The position numbers and the translations under genes were made by a program. Shown here piece after piece: positions 26,724 to 35,827 of a DNA stretch of 64,000 bases. The number at the start of each line of letters is the position of its first letter. Positions within the stretch are counted from its first letter, which is position 1. The DNA comes from Flectobacillus major DSM 103 (GTDB lineage: Bacteria > Bacteroidota > Bacteroidia > Cytophagales > Spirosomataceae), in assembly GCF_000427405.1 (NCBI RefSeq), contig NZ_KE386491.1, positions 789,001-853,000 on the forward strand. Direction: 5' to 3'. The notes below the pieces were generated by a model, which was not told the DNA's origin, ran no database searches, and worked only from the letters and a program-made list of their open reading frames with translations.

Positions 26724-28070
26724 TTACTTTTGATTAGAAGTATCTTCTAGCACCAACACCCAGTCGTTGCCATAGCCTGTGCTGGGTGGCGACATTTTTT
26801 GTTGACCTTGATTTTCAATAACAAAGCTTGGTTTACTAATACCTGTTTTGGGGTCATACCAAAATGCTTTAAGTTGTTTGCCTGAAATTTTGCCTAGTAC
26901 AAGTGTAAAAGCTTTGCCTGCTGCGGTGTATACCCACGCATAGCTACTTCCACGAGTGGCTTGGATGCGTTCGGCAGCTGCCAAATCGTTTTCTATGATC
27001 AATGACTGGTCGGGTATTCGCTCGGTAATAGGATAGCTTTCTATTAATTTTCTCAAAAATTTCATTTGATTAGCCCCAGGCAACAGTAGTGCCTCTTGCC
27101 AGTAGATATGAGGGTTATTGACCGCCTCTTGATTGGGGGCATAAAATTGCCAAATATCATGACAACCGTAAGTATGCCCAAAAGCTCCAGCAAAAACATC
27201 TAAATAGGCATATTTTCGAACATCGTAGGCACTGGAAACCCCCAAATCGTTGGCATTGAAGCATACAGGGTGGTCTTCATAAATGGGTTCGGCATCTAAT
27301 ACGGGCTTTATGGGCTGATACAAGTAGGCTTGATATATTTTGTTATAAATGGCTTGGTCTCGACAATGTCCATTTTGAAACATATTAAAATCTAACCATT
27401 TATCGTCATGAAACCACTCACTTGCCCCTTTTTGGTTAGGTTGAGGATGAAATGTAATAAAAGCTTTATCTGAGCCACCCACGCCATCTTCAATTCCCGA
27501 TGCCATAGCTCGCCAAATAGCAATATGTTGGTTGTTTTGTGGATTGCGGTCACCGCCTAATATCCAAATAATATGCTGTTTGTTTTTATAGCGTTGCCCT
27601 ATCCATTTACCGTATATCTTGGCATTTACTTCATTGAAAATTTCGGGGCCTGTTCCCCACGAGCTTTTCCATATTTTGTCACCCCAAGTAGGCAATAGCC
27701 CAATCGTGAGGCCATATTCTTCAGCCTTCTGAATAATGTAGTCTACGTGCTCAAAATAACTTTCATTGGGCTGAGTGGGGTCGTCGTTTTTGAGAGGCGT
27801 ATTACCATAAGGGTTAGGCGTATGTAGGCCGTCAAATTCAGCTAATACAACAGCTTGAATAAGGGTAAAGCCTTGTTCTGCTCGTTTTTTGAGGTATTGG
27901 TCGGCTTCTTCACGATTGAGGCGATGAAATAACTCCCATGCTGTATCGCCAATCCAAACAAATGGCTTTTGATTTTTTAAGATAAAATGATGGTTGTCGC
28001 TTAGGCTAAATTGAGCTTCTGCGAAGATTGTATTGGCAATAAAGAATAGAAATAGGAAGAGTTTTTTCAT
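26724..28070 (-). CDS. Secreted GH140-like glycoside hydrolase (DUF4038, apiosidase-like)
   Basis: The 448-aa protein has a Sec signal peptide (residues 1-19), then a DUF4038-type TIM barrel and a C-terminal beta domain of the collagen-bind_2 type (about 360-445). Gly-Asp-Thr-Ala-Trp-Glu-Leu-Phe at 41-48 is the family signature. Candidate catalytic acids are Asp174 in Leu-Gly-Gly-Asp and Glu261 in Asp-Ala-Glu-Pro-Ile-Tyr-Glu. The characterised GH140 enzyme removes apiose from the rhamnogalacturonan-II pectin of plants. No other pectin gene is nearby, so this member's substrate is uncertain. Confidence 0.85.
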   Translation of the reverse strand: MKKLFLFLFFIANTIFAEAQFSLSDNHHFILKNQKPFVWIGDTAWELFHRLNREEADQYLKKRAEQGFTLIQAVVLAEFDGLHTPNPYGNTPLKNDDPTQPNESYFEHVDYIIQKAEEYGLTIGLLPTWGDKIWKSSWGTGPEIFNEVNAKIYGKWIGQRYKNKQHIIWILGGDRNPQNNQHIAIWRAMASGIEDGVGGSDKAFITFHPQPNQKGASEWFHDDKWLDFNMFQNGHCRDQAIYNKIYQAYLYQPIKPVLDAEPIYEDHPVCFNANDLGVSSAYDVRKYAYLDVFAGAFGHTYGCHDIWQFYAPNQEAVNNPHIYWQEALLLPGANQMKFLRKLIESYPITERIPDQSLIIENDLAAAERIQATRGSSYAWVYTAAGKAFTLVLGKISGKQLKAFWYDPKTGISKPSFVIENQGQQKMSPPSTGYGNDWVLVLEDTSNQK

Positions 28071-28382
28071 CGTAATAAAGATTCATGTAAAATAAGTTGG
28101 AAGTTTTAAAATTAATATTTTCCAGAAAATTAACTATTTGCTTTTCAAACGTAACATTCCTATTCAAATTCTTTGGGGGTAGTTGAGGTTATTATTGTGA
28201 GGATATTATTCTATTGGCTGTGTCGTTTGCCTCTTCCTAAGGAGTAATACTTTGGGGCAACAGCTTTTCGCGTAATAAATTATTGATTTCTTGAGTGACT
28301 ATCGTGTCCGAATGGGGTCTTAACAATACTATTTAGGGCGGTTACACCTTCTGTAGCCACTATATAATGTTGTGTAGATTTC
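28071..28382. other. Intergenic region, possible decayed coding sequence on minus strand
   Basis: No intact gene is seen. On the minus strand, in the same frame as the DUF3108 gene and past its stop codon, about 46 codons stay open (28423 down to about 28284). A second open stretch in another frame ends at the TAA at 28192-28194. This may be a worn gene end or chance. Confidence 0.2.
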
Positions 28383-28418
28383 AAGAAAGGTGTGGGATAA
28401 TCTCCCACACCTTCTTTG
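28383..28418 (-). terminator. Hairpin terminator for the aminopeptidase-DUF3108 operon
   Basis: AAGGTGTGGGA (28387-28397) pairs with TCCCACACCTT (28103 past 28000, i.e. 28403-28413) around a 5-nt loop, 6 bp past the DUF3108 stop. Confidence 0.8.
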
Positions 28419-28423
28419 TTTTG

Positions 28424-29227
28424 TTAGTTTTTATCAAATTTTAATTCATTTTTCAGGCCGCTAAAGCTGCGAATATCTAATGCCAAAGACCCAATTTTGA
28501 GTTCTATTTCTACCCGAATCGGTATTTTGTTGTCATCGTTAGATACCCAAATTTTAACAGATTCTTCATCTTGAAAAAAATTATTTTTGGGCAACATCGG
28601 AATAATCATATAGGTTTCTATTTTACCAAATTTGGTTTTAATAGTTTCTTTTCCTTTAAACTTCAATCGCATATTATAAAGTTTGTTATCGAAAAAAAAC
28701 GTTAGAGGGAGGCTTTCGCCAGGTTTTGTTTTGGCAAAATCCATAGCCCTAACATAATAATAACTACTGACTACGTCTTGTACACCTTCGGGAATAGTGA
28801 AGACTTTTTTCTCTTTATTATCGTCCAACTCGTAGGTTCGGGCTTGTTTTTGGGCATGGTCAAAAATCACCCTTTCCTCTGTTCTGTAGCCTCCTTCTTG
28901 TTTTTTCATATAAAACTGCTGAGGTATAATCTTCTCGCTGTCGATATGCGAAGCCCAAGTATCACGTACACGAGTTACCCAGTCGGTTACGCCTGTAGTG
29001 CGTCCATTTACTACAACTTTATAGCAAGGTCGGCCATTGGCCAGTTGAAACTTGTCGTCTACATCTACAACTGCTTCGGCAGCATTGACAAATCCATAGT
29101 GTACACGGTATTCGATGTGTTCGCCTTTTACCAAGCTTGTAGGTTGTTCGATACTATTATCTTGTTGGTTTGCCCTAAATCCCATTATTCCGATTAAGAT
29201 AGCAAGGCCAAACATGGTTTTTTTCAT
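28424..29227 (-). CDS. DUF3108 domain-containing secreted protein
   Basis: A 267-aa protein with an N-terminal hydrophobic signal segment (residues 3-18). It matches DUF3108 proteins: Gly-Glu-His-Ile-Glu-Tyr-Arg-Val-His-Tyr-Gly at the mature start, a Val-Val-Val-Asn-Gly-Arg-Thr strand, and Val-Ser-Asn-Asp-Asp-Asn-Lys-Ile-Pro-Ile-Arg-Val-Glu near the C-terminus. The family is predicted to be a periplasmic or outer-membrane-associated beta-rich protein of unknown role. It lies 48 bp after the aminopeptidase gene on the same strand and probably shares its transcript. Confidence 0.85.
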   Translation of the reverse strand: MKKTMFGLAILIGIMGFRANQQDNSIEQPTSLVKGEHIEYRVHYGFVNAAEAVVDVDDKFQLANGRPCYKVVVNGRTTGVTDWVTRVRDTWASHIDSEKIIPQQFYMKKQEGGYRTEERVIFDHAQKQARTYELDDNKEKKVFTIPEGVQDVVSSYYYVRAMDFAKTKPGESLPLTFFFDNKLYNMRLKFKGKETIKTKFGKIETYMIIPMLPKNNFFQDEESVKIWVSNDDNKIPIRVEIELKIGSLALDIRSFSGLKNELKFDKN

Positions 29228-29275
29228 ACTTTTGGTACTGTTTAAAAGTTAACTCGTGGTTCAAGTAGGAAATGC

Positions 29276-30325
29276 CTATTGATACGTTTTAGACAAATCT
29301 TTCATAAAAGTCGAAAAGTTGCTTTTATGTTTTTCTTCAAAAAGTGTTTCAAACTGATTTTGTTGGGCATTATAGGTTTTGAAACCAATAAAATAAGCAT
29401 TATTGGGCAATTCGGCTAGTGGTATATCGGTTTTGGTATCATACTTTTTTTTGCGAAGCACCACTTGCTGGTAGATACGCTCTTGGTCTTGTACGATATG
29501 TTTGATAAACGCGTATTTTAAAGAATCCTTATATTTTTTTGGATATTCTGGTTGAAATGTCTGATAAAGGCTATCCAATGCCAGCGTACTTTTGTTGAGA
29601 TGTGCCACCAAAAGCTTTTTCCAGACCTTGGATTGGGTATATTTTTTATATATTGGTGACTCCTTGCCGTATTTAGCCAGTAGGTAGCGTTTTGCACCAT
29701 AATCGCCAATAAAATTGGCGAGGTTTTCACTGGTTTCATGGTCATTTTTAATAAATATAGTGCCATGTACCATTTCATGGATAATCAAACTGGCTAGCTT
29801 GCCTTCTGGATAAAAAAGCATACTCGACAAAATAGGCTCGGGAAGCCAGCCCAACGTAGAATATGCCGCTCCTTGACCAAGGTCGGTATCATAACCAGCC
29901 TTTTTCCATTTGTTTTCTTCAGCCACCGCCATTGTCGAGTCAAAGAACCCTTTATATGAAAACTTGCCTATAATAGGAAAATCAAAATCTACTCCTTTTA
30001 CTTGATATGGTTCAGCTACAGTTACTAAATATACGAGCGGTTTACCTTTTTGGTCAAATAAAGTTTGGTACACATCAGGATTATCTTTGAGTCCAAGCGA
30101 ATCGCTAGCAAAGCGTTTAATTTCGGCAATCAGCCTGATTTTTTCTTTCAGCGAATCCGCTACATTAGGGTCTTCGAGTACCTCTTTTAGTGGGCGAGTA
30201 TTGAAGGCTACATTGAGCCCGCCTTTGGCCTGTTGGTACAAATAGACCGACCACTGCCATTGCCAGACCACAATGCCCAATAATACTATTAATAGTGTAA
30301 GGATAATTCTTTTTTTGGTGAACAT
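29276..30325 (-). CDS. Predicted membrane-anchored zinc aminopeptidase (COG4324)
   Basis: A 349-aa protein with an N-terminal transmembrane anchor (residues 7-25, rich in Leu/Ile/Val/Trp) and a periplasmic domain. The zinc motif His-Glu-Met-Val-His is at 183-187, and a downstream Glu in His-Glu-Thr-Ser-Glu-Asn-Leu-Ala at about 196-203 may be the third ligand, as in gluzincin peptidases. Arg-Pro-Leu near residue 44 and the Tyr-Ser-Thr-Leu-Gly-Trp segment match the predicted aminopeptidase family. The substrate is unknown. It is the first gene of a likely operon with DUF3108. Confidence 0.83.
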   Translation of the reverse strand: MFTKKRIILTLLIVLLGIVVWQWQWSVYLYQQAKGGLNVAFNTRPLKEVLEDPNVADSLKEKIRLIAEIKRFASDSLGLKDNPDVYQTLFDQKGKPLVYLVTVAEPYQVKGVDFDFPIIGKFSYKGFFDSTMAVAEENKWKKAGYDTDLGQGAAYSTLGWLPEPILSSMLFYPEGKLASLIIHEMVHGTIFIKNDHETSENLANFIGDYGAKRYLLAKYGKESPIYKKYTQSKVWKKLLVAHLNKSTLALDSLYQTFQPEYPKKYKDSLKYAFIKHIVQDQERIYQQVVLRKKKYDTKTDIPLAELPNNAYFIGFKTYNAQQNQFETLFEEKHKSNFSTFMKDLSKTYQ

Positions 30326-30897
30326 CTGAAATATAACCCGTTTAGAAATACGTTATAATAAGTAAGAATGCCGATATTGAGTATCAATAAGTATCTCTAC
30401 CTTTTGGCTGAATATGCTCTTGAAATCATTTTGTTTATTAATCCTAAATGAATATGTTATTTGGAATAGGGTGTTTCATGATAGCATTGAATTAAACATA
30501 TATCAGTCACTCAATTATACCAGTTCAACATAGCACTGATATAATACAAAATTAGCCTATTATCTATAGGAAATGATATTTATGAAAAATATTGTGTAAT
30601 CGGTACAAAGAGCCTTTTAAAGATATTGTTTGTATGTTTTTTATTCAAAAATAAAAAAGCTGTTTATTTTTTGCGGAAAATTTTTCAATAAAAAATACCT
30701 TTTTTGGTATAAAACTTGTAATTTCACTTTTGGAATACAAAAAGCCTCCTACAATCTGCCGAGGTGAAAAGGTAATAAAAGGTGTTTTTTTTATTTGAAT
30801 AAAACTTTATACCTTGCTATTCTAATAGTATCAAGAATCGAAACATTGGCGATAGGAAACTACCCGCTACAAATACAATTAATTATTATAATACAAC
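30326..30897. other. Divergent region upstream of recA
   Basis: 572 bp of AT-rich sequence lie between the divergent aminopeptidase and recA genes. TTTG at 30670-30673 and TACCTTTT at 30696-30703 give a weak promoter-like pair with 22-nt spacing. I recognised no LexA-type operator and no coding remnant. Confidence 0.3.
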
Positions 30898-31983
30898 ATG
30901 GCAAAGCAACAAGCAGAGGCTACTAACCCAGCAGCCGAGAAATTAAAAGCCTTACAAACTACCCTCGAACGACTAGACAAAACTTACGGAAAGGGAACGG
31001 TAATGCGTTTGTCTGATAGCAAAGTATTGGATGTACCTGTTATTTCGACAGGTTCTTTGGGATTGGACTTAGCCCTAGGAATAGGTGGCGTACCACGTGG
31101 AAGAATAGTAGAAGTATACGGGCCTGAATCGTCGGGTAAAACTACTTTGGCCATGCACTGTATTGCCGAAGCACAAAAAGGAGGAGGTTTGGCTGCATTT
31201 ATCGATGCCGAACACGCTTTTGACCGCTCTTATGCCGAAAAATTGGGAATAGATACCAGCCAATTATTGATTTCTCAGCCAGATAATGGTGAACAAGCCT
31301 TAGAAATTGCCGAGCAGTTGATTAGCTCAGGTGCTGTAGATATTTGTGTGATTGACTCTGTGGCAGCCCTTGTACCAAAGGCCGAGCTAGAAGGCGATAT
31401 GGGCGATTCAAAAATGGGTTTACAGGCTCGTTTGATGTCGCAGGCTCTTCGTAAATTGACAGGGGTAATCAATAAAACAGGTTGTTGTTGTATTTTTATC
31501 AACCAACTTCGTGATAAGATTGGCGTGATGTTTGGTAGCCCAGAAACAACTACTGGTGGTAATGCCCTTAAATTCTATGCTTCTGTGCGTTTGGATATTA
31601 GAAGAATAGGACAAATCAAAGAAGGTGCAGACAATATCATTGGTAACCGTACTAAGGTGAAAGTGGTGAAAAACAAAATGGCTCCCCCTTTCAAAGTTAT
31701 CGAGTTTGATATTATGTACGGCGAGGGTATTTCTAAAGCTGGGGAGGTACTAGACCTAGCGGTAGAATTAGAAATTGTCAAAAAATCTGGTTCTTGGTTT
31801 AGCTACGACGGTAATCGCCTTGGTCAAGGTCGTGATGCTGTAAAAGAAATGATTAAAGATAATCCAGAGTTGTTGGAAGAATTGGAAGCCAAAATCAAAG
31901 ATAAAGTAAAAGGTGATGAAGCCGCTTTATTAGATCCAGAAGGAGGTGTTGTCGATGCCGACGAGTTGGACGAAAGCTTGTAA
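30898..31983 (+). CDS. recA: Recombinase RecA
   Basis: The 361-aa RecA forms ATP-dependent filaments on single-stranded DNA for recombination and SOS induction. The N-terminal helix is followed by Walker A (Gly-Pro-Glu-Ser-Ser-Gly-Lys-Thr, residues 75-82), Ile-Asp-Ala-Glu-His-Ala-Phe-Asp with the catalytic Glu, loop L1/L2 segments (Gly-Leu-Gln-Ala-Arg-Leu-Met-Ser and [10 protein letters not shown]) and an acidic C-terminal tail. Gly-Cys-Cys-Cys-Ile-Phe-Ile-Asn-Gln in the core is a slightly unusual triple-cysteine strand. It ends in a strong terminator. Confidence 0.98.
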   Translation: MAKQQAEATNPAAEKLKALQTTLERLDKTYGKGTVMRLSDSKVLDVPVISTGSLGLDLALGIGGVPRGRIVEVYGPESSGKTTLAMHCIAEAQKGGGLAAFIDAEHAFDRSYAEKLGIDTSQLLISQPDNGEQALEIAEQLISSGAVDICVIDSVAALVPKAELEGDMGDSKMGLQARLMSQALRKLTGVINKTGCCCIFINQLRDKIGVMFGSPETTTGGNALKFYASVRLDIRRIGQIKEGADNIIGNRTKVKVVKNKMAPPFKVIEFDIMYGEGISKAGEVLDLAVELEIVKKSGSWFSYDGNRLGQGRDAVKEMIKDNPELLEELEAKIKDKVKGDEAALLDPEGGVVDADELDESL

Positions 31984-32012
31984 AAATAGTTGATTTACGG
32001 CAATATGCTTTG

Positions 32013-32048
32013 AAAAAGGAGAAAATCGAAAGGTTTTCTCCTTTTTTT
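32013..32048 (+). terminator. recA terminator
   Basis: A 13-bp stem (32013-32025 with 32034-32046) rich in A/T ends in a run of seven T. Confidence 0.9.
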
Positions 32049-32203
32049 ATGAAAATTATTGTATTTTGAAATTTATAATCTTAACTAATTAAGTAAACTC
32101 TAAACGGCTTAACAATCCCTGTATGAAATCATGAAAAGGCTGTGACCTGTTATGCTCAAGCTTTCCATGCACTTTTTCATTAACAACTATAAAATCCTCT
32201 AAA

Positions 32204-33883
32204 ATGTCGGTACATAAAAAACGCCGTAAAGTTGAAATTTGTCATAATTGTCATACTATTCTAACGCCCGAAGATAACTTTTGCTCAAACTGTGGGCAAG
32301 AAAATCATGATTTGAAAGTTGGTTTAGGACAGCTCCTGTATGATGTATTTGAAGGCATCACCAATTTTGATACCAAGTTTTATAACACAGCCAAATCTAT
32401 TTTTGCCCAACCTGGCAAAATTACCAAAGATTTTCTGGAAGGGCGTAGAGCTAGATATGTGCCTCCAATTAGGCTATATCTGCTTACTTCGTTTGTGTTC
32501 TTTTTGGCTTTTGACGAGCTTATCGACAAGGCTATTGCCGATGGCTCAGATACTACCAAGGGGCTAATAGATGGTTTGACAGGCCGAAGCAGAGGGAATA
32601 ATGACAATAGCGATGACAATGAGGCTCAAGAAACCCAAAATGCTCAGGCTAATAAAAAACTCGCTAGTATCAAACTAGAGCAGAGGCTTAAGAAATTAGG
32701 AAAGAAAAATCAGATAACTAATCTGAAAGCCTTGCTTGATTCGGCAGTGGTTCATGAAGACTCTGCCAAACAGGCAGCGTTGAAGGAAAAAATACAACTT
32801 GCTGAAAAGGAGCTTGCCAAAATCAAAAAAGAAGATAATGGTATTAATGCTGCAAGCAAGTTTATTAAATATGTAACAGAATTTAAAGTAAGTTCGTCAG
32901 AGATATTAGATGAAATGAATGTTGCCCGAGACGATACCCTTAGGCAGATTATAGATTCGCTTCCTGAGGCACAACATAGACCTTTATTGATTGATATTCA
33001 GAAACAGTTGGCTTATGATACCCTCAATGCCGAAGAGATGTTTGAGGTAGATGATGACTTGAAAAAGTACTTTACCGAAAAAATGGGGCGAACAGGTAAG
33101 TTTGAATATACCCTGATTTTGCATTCTATTAAAAACAAAGCGGTTGTAAAATTGAATATCAATAATGTAATAATTCCAGTAAAAGGAAGCGATGGCGAGG
33201 TAAGAAATACAGCCTATAAAAAGCGTATCTTAACGATGAGCAACGACGAACTCGATAGCTTGATTACAAAAGAGGAGCTAAAAACGAGTCCTTTTATGTT
33301 TTTGAAGAGAGGTTTGCTTCGCAATACTACCTATTATGAGCTGGCTTTGAATGAGGATGCCGAAAAGGCTATCTCCGAGATAATTCATTTTGGGGTAGGG
33401 GTTATTTCGTTCATGATGTTTATTTTGATGCCTATTGTGGGGCTAATGCTCAAGGTCGTTTATAGCAAGCGAATGCACAGTGCCTTTAGCTATCCGTTTC
33501 GTTGGATACGCTATATTATGGACTGGGTATTGTACATTTTGCGGATGAGAAAGCAGAGAAAATATACCAGAATACCTATGTTGGTAGAAGGCCATACACG
33601 GTTTTACTATGAGCATTTGATATTTTCAATACATATTCATTCGGTTTTTTTATTAATGGTAATGTTGATTGTAGGTATAGGTGTGTGGTTGGGTTATTGG
33701 CAGATGTCGCTAGGTATAGCCATGATAGGATTCATGATTTATTTTATGGTGTCGTTGAAAGTGGTGTATCGACAAGGCTGGTTCAAAACCTTCTTCAAGT
33801 CGGTATTATTGCTATTTATGTATAGTTTTACGTTTATTTTAGTACTTACCATTACTGGCAGTATCAAGTTTGCTTTGCAGTAG
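32204..33883 (+). CDS. DUF3667 membrane protein with N-terminal zinc ribbon
   Basis: A 559-aa protein. An N-terminal zinc ribbon uses Cys13/Cys16 and Cys27/Cys30. The DUF3667 core follows, with Lys-Ile-Thr-Lys-Asp-Phe-Leu-Glu-Gly-Arg-Arg-Ala-Arg-Tyr-Val-Pro-Pro and the adjacent first membrane segment at about 85-105. A long charged helical insert (about 130-350, with Lys/Glu-rich coiled-coil character) separates it from four or so transmembrane segments in the last 170 residues. DUF3667 proteins are common in Bacteroidota and their function is unknown. The insert is much longer than in the short family members I know of. Confidence 0.8.
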   Translation: MSVHKKRRKVEICHNCHTILTPEDNFCSNCGQENHDLKVGLGQLLYDVFEGITNFDTKFYNTAKSIFAQPGKITKDFLEGRRARYVPPIRLYLLTSFVFFLAFDELIDKAIADGSDTTKGLIDGLTGRSRGNNDNSDDNEAQETQNAQANKKLASIKLEQRLKKLGKKNQITNLKALLDSAVVHEDSAKQAALKEKIQLAEKELAKIKKEDNGINAASKFIKYVTEFKVSSSEILDEMNVARDDTLRQIIDSLPEAQHRPLLIDIQKQLAYDTLNAEEMFEVDDDLKKYFTEKMGRTGKFEYTLILHSIKNKAVVKLNINNVIIPVKGSDGEVRNTAYKKRILTMSNDELDSLITKEELKTSPFMFLKRGLLRNTTYYELALNEDAEKAISEIIHFGVGVISFMMFILMPIVGLMLKVVYSKRMHSAFSYPFRWIRYIMDWVLYILRMRKQRKYTRIPMLVEGHTRFYYEHLIFSIHIHSVFLLMVMLIVGIGVWLGYWQMSLGIAMIGFMIYFMVSLKVVYRQGWFKTFFKSVLLLFMYSFTFILVLTITGSIKFALQ

Positions 33884-34022
33884 AGGCTTTTATGATATAA
33901 AACACGAGTCGTCCCGAATTTTGGAATAATTTAAAATAGAGAACTCTTGTTTGTTGCTATTAGGTCGTCAAGAAAACATTGAAGAGGCTTATCTTAGAAA
34001 AATAGGGGTTATTCATGAAAAG

Positions 34023-34055
34023 GGCGTTCGAAAAACTAATTTCGAACGCCTTTTT
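34023..34055. terminator. Bidirectional hairpin terminator
   Basis: GGCGTTCGAAA (34023-34033) pairs with TTTCGAACGCC (34040-34050), followed by TTTTT. It lies between the convergent DUF3667 and repeat-protein genes. Confidence 0.85.
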
Positions 34056-34176
34056 GTATGTTAAATTTCAGAATGACTATTCTTTAGCCGCAAAGCATTG
34101 TATCTCTACTGGTGAACAGCATATTCAAAATAATCAATCATTCACTAAATTTGGGATGACTTAGTTCAATAAACAA

Positions 34177-34725
34177 TTAGTTATCTTTCTTGATATATGT
34201 TTTGTTACCATTTGCATTGATATAGTAACGTCCACCTTTTGGGCCTTCGTAGATGGTTCTACCTTTATCATCTTTTCCAAAAACCTTATCGTCGCCAGCC
34301 GCAGCTTTTTCAACTTTTTTGTCTACCTTTTTAGGTTCAGGTTTTACCGTTGGGTTTTTGTCGTCGGCTTTTTCTTTTTTCTCAGCTTTTTCCTTTTTCT
34401 CAGGTTTTTCAGCTTTTTCCTTTTTCTCAGGTTTTTCGGCTTTTTCTTTTTTCTCAGGTTTTTCGGCTTTTTCTTTTTTCTCAGGTTTTTCGGCTTTTTC
34501 CTTTTTCTCAGGTTTTTCGGCTTTTTCTTTTTTCTCAGGTTTTTCGGCTTTTTCTTTTTTCTCAGGTTTTTCGGCTTTTTCCTTTTTCTCAGGCTTCTCG
34601 GCTTTTTCTTTCTTTTCTTTTTTCTCTTTTTTAGCGTCTTTGGTTTCGTCTTGAGGTTTTTGAGCGGTTACATCAAATACAAATAGACCCGACAGTAACA
34701 GTGCGAAAGCAACTATTTTTTTCAT
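34177..34725 (-). CDS. Secreted Lys/Glu/Pro repeat protein with C-terminal PBCV-type basic adaptor domain
   Basis: A 182-aa protein. Residues 1-21 are a Sec signal peptide ending Val-Thr-Ala-Gln. Residues 42-113 are eight exact copies of the 9-residue unit Ala-Glu-Lys-Pro-Glu-Lys-Lys-Glu-Lys, flanked by partial Lys-Lys-Glu units. The last 30 residues (Gly-Arg-Thr-Ile-Tyr-Glu-Gly-Pro-Lys-Gly-Gly-Arg-Tyr-Tyr, then Gly-Asn-Lys-Thr-Tyr-Ile) resemble the small PBCV-specific basic adaptor domain (PF08789), which is also found in bacterial secreted proteins. The function is unknown; a periplasm- or envelope-spanning charged spacer is plausible. The opposite strand also has long open frames here, a by-product of the repeat. 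Confidence 0.78.
   Translation of the reverse strand: MKKIVAFALLLSGLFVFDVTAQKPQDETKDAKKEKKEKKEKAEKPEKKEKAEKPEKKEKAEKPEKKEKAEKPEKKEKAEKPEKKEKAEKPEKKEKAEKPEKKEKAEKPEKKEKAEKKEKADDKNPTVKPEPKKVDKKVEKAAAGDDKVFGKDDKGRTIYEGPKGGRYYINANGNKTYIKKDN
34387..34602 (-). repeat. Tandem 27-bp repeat, eight copies, within coding sequence
   Basis: Eight in-frame 27-bp units encode the 9-residue repeat. Copies differ only at a few third positions (for example TTTTTC versus TTTTCC on the plus strand), which points to recent expansion by slippage or unequal exchange. Confidence 0.93.
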
Positions 34726-34985
34726 GATAGAATGGATGTTGAAATTGTGAAATTTAAGAAACGTTAATTGGATAATCTAAAACTAATTTACACTTTTTTT
34801 GATTACTCCTAGTTAAGTTATAAAAAACTTATGTTTTCGACTTGAATAAAAAAAAATAGTCACTTTGTGCATATTAATCATCGTATCTGTCAAACCTACA
34901 ATAAGCTGTAAAACAAAAGAAAATACTATGATAAAAAACAGTAAAGGTGGTATAAAGTGACTTTTTTATTAACTTACCAACGAAG

Positions 34986-35001
34986 GGTATTGTCCAATAC
35001 C
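34986..35001. promoter_or_regulatory. Palindromic candidate operator upstream of the metal transporter
   Basis: GGTATTG and CAATACC are 7-bp inverted arms around a 2-bp centre, ending 48 bp before the transporter ATG. The remaining 34726-34985 gap has no other recognised feature. A metal-responsive repressor site is possible; this is inference. Confidence 0.3.
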
Positions 35002-35049
35002 TCAGCTATGTTATTACTTAACTATCTTGAATTTATAGTAACATCAATT

Positions 35050-35727
35050 ATGGAAGAACAACATCTTGAAAGCTCAGATTTTCTTAAAGATATCGTTATA
35101 GGTATGTCCGATGGGCTAACAGTTCCATTTGCTTTGGCGGCAGGACTTTCGGGGGCTGTCACACAAACCTCCATTATTACCACAGCAGGTATTGCCGAAA
35201 TTGTAGCGGGTTCTATTGCTATGGGGTTGGGAGGATATTTGGCTGGCCAAACGGAGGTTGAGCATTACGAGTCAGAACTCAAGCGTGAGTTTGAAGAAGT
35301 AGAGCGTGTTCCAGAAAGAGAAAAAGAGGAAGTGCGTGAGGTATTTGCCGACTATGGTCTTGACTTAGCAACCCAAAATATTATTGTTGAGGCTTTGGCA
35401 AAAGACAAGAAAAAATGGGTTGATTTTATGATGAAATTTGAATTAGGCCTAGAAAAACCTGACATCAATAGGGCCAGAAACTCTGCTTTGACCATTGGGG
35501 TATCTTATATAGTAGGGGGGTGTATTCCGTTGTTGCCTTATTTCTTTGTCGAGAACTCTTTGGATGGCCTCAAGCTTTCGGCTATGATCACTTTGCTTGC
35601 TCTATTTATTTTTGGGTATTTTAAAAGCAAAGTTACAGGGCAAAATCCTGTAGGTGGGGCTTTAAAAGTAATGACAATCGGAACAGCCGCTGCTGCTGCT
35701 GCATTTTTTGTAGCCAAGCTATTTTAA
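35050..35727 (+). CDS. VIT1/CCC1 family Fe2+/Mn2+ transporter
   Basis: A 225-aa membrane protein. Ile-Val-Ile-Gly-Met-Ser-Asp-Gly-Leu-Thr-Val-Pro-Phe-Ala-Leu at residues 12-26 is the hallmark of VIT1/CCC1 helix 1. Between helices 2 and 3 lies a Glu-rich cytosolic region (about residues 70-135), as in VIT1, where it binds the transported metal. Five hydrophobic segments are seen. The family exports or sequesters iron and manganese. The frame is open from 34957, but Met-Glu-Glu-Gln-His at 35050 gives the normal length. Confidence 0.92.
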   Translation: MEEQHLESSDFLKDIVIGMSDGLTVPFALAAGLSGAVTQTSIITTAGIAEIVAGSIAMGLGGYLAGQTEVEHYESELKREFEEVERVPEREKEEVREVFADYGLDLATQNIIVEALAKDKKKWVDFMMKFELGLEKPDINRARNSALTIGVSYIVGGCIPLLPYFFVENSLDGLKLSAMITLLALFIFGYFKSKVTGQNPVGGALKVMTIGTAAAAAAFFVAKLF

Positions 35728-35749
35728 ATTAATTTGAAGCTATGATTTG

Positions 35750-35784
35750 CTCTTAGCAGATAAAAATGGGTTATCTGCTAAGAG
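35750..35784. terminator. Bidirectional hairpin terminator
   Basis: A 14-bp perfect stem (35750-35763 with 35771-35784) between the convergent transporter and gamma-glutamyltransferase genes. It has no strong T run. Confidence 0.65.
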
Positions 35785-35827
35785 AATGATGAGGTTATTT
35801 GTACAAAATAAGTAATTCAATATTCCT

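Noticed and set aside
28192-28423. Open stretch in frame past the DUF3108 stop, suggesting stop-codon readthrough or a lost gene
   Set aside because: The run of about 46 codons includes the terminator hairpin and is within what AT-rich intergenic DNA can give by chance; no family resemblance was found.
33943-34071. 43-codon open stretch after the DUF3667 gene
   Set aside because: It has no start codon and runs through a terminator hairpin; chance is the simplest explanation.
34387-34602. 27-bp tandem repeat considered as a CRISPR array
   Set aside because: The units are directly adjacent without spacers and are in frame in a secreted protein gene.
34253-34654. Long plus-strand open frames rich in Phe/Ser opposite the Lys/Glu/Pro repeat gene
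   Set aside because: They are the mirror of the 27-bp coding repeat; two plus-strand frames are open for the same reason and neither has a sensible start or composition.
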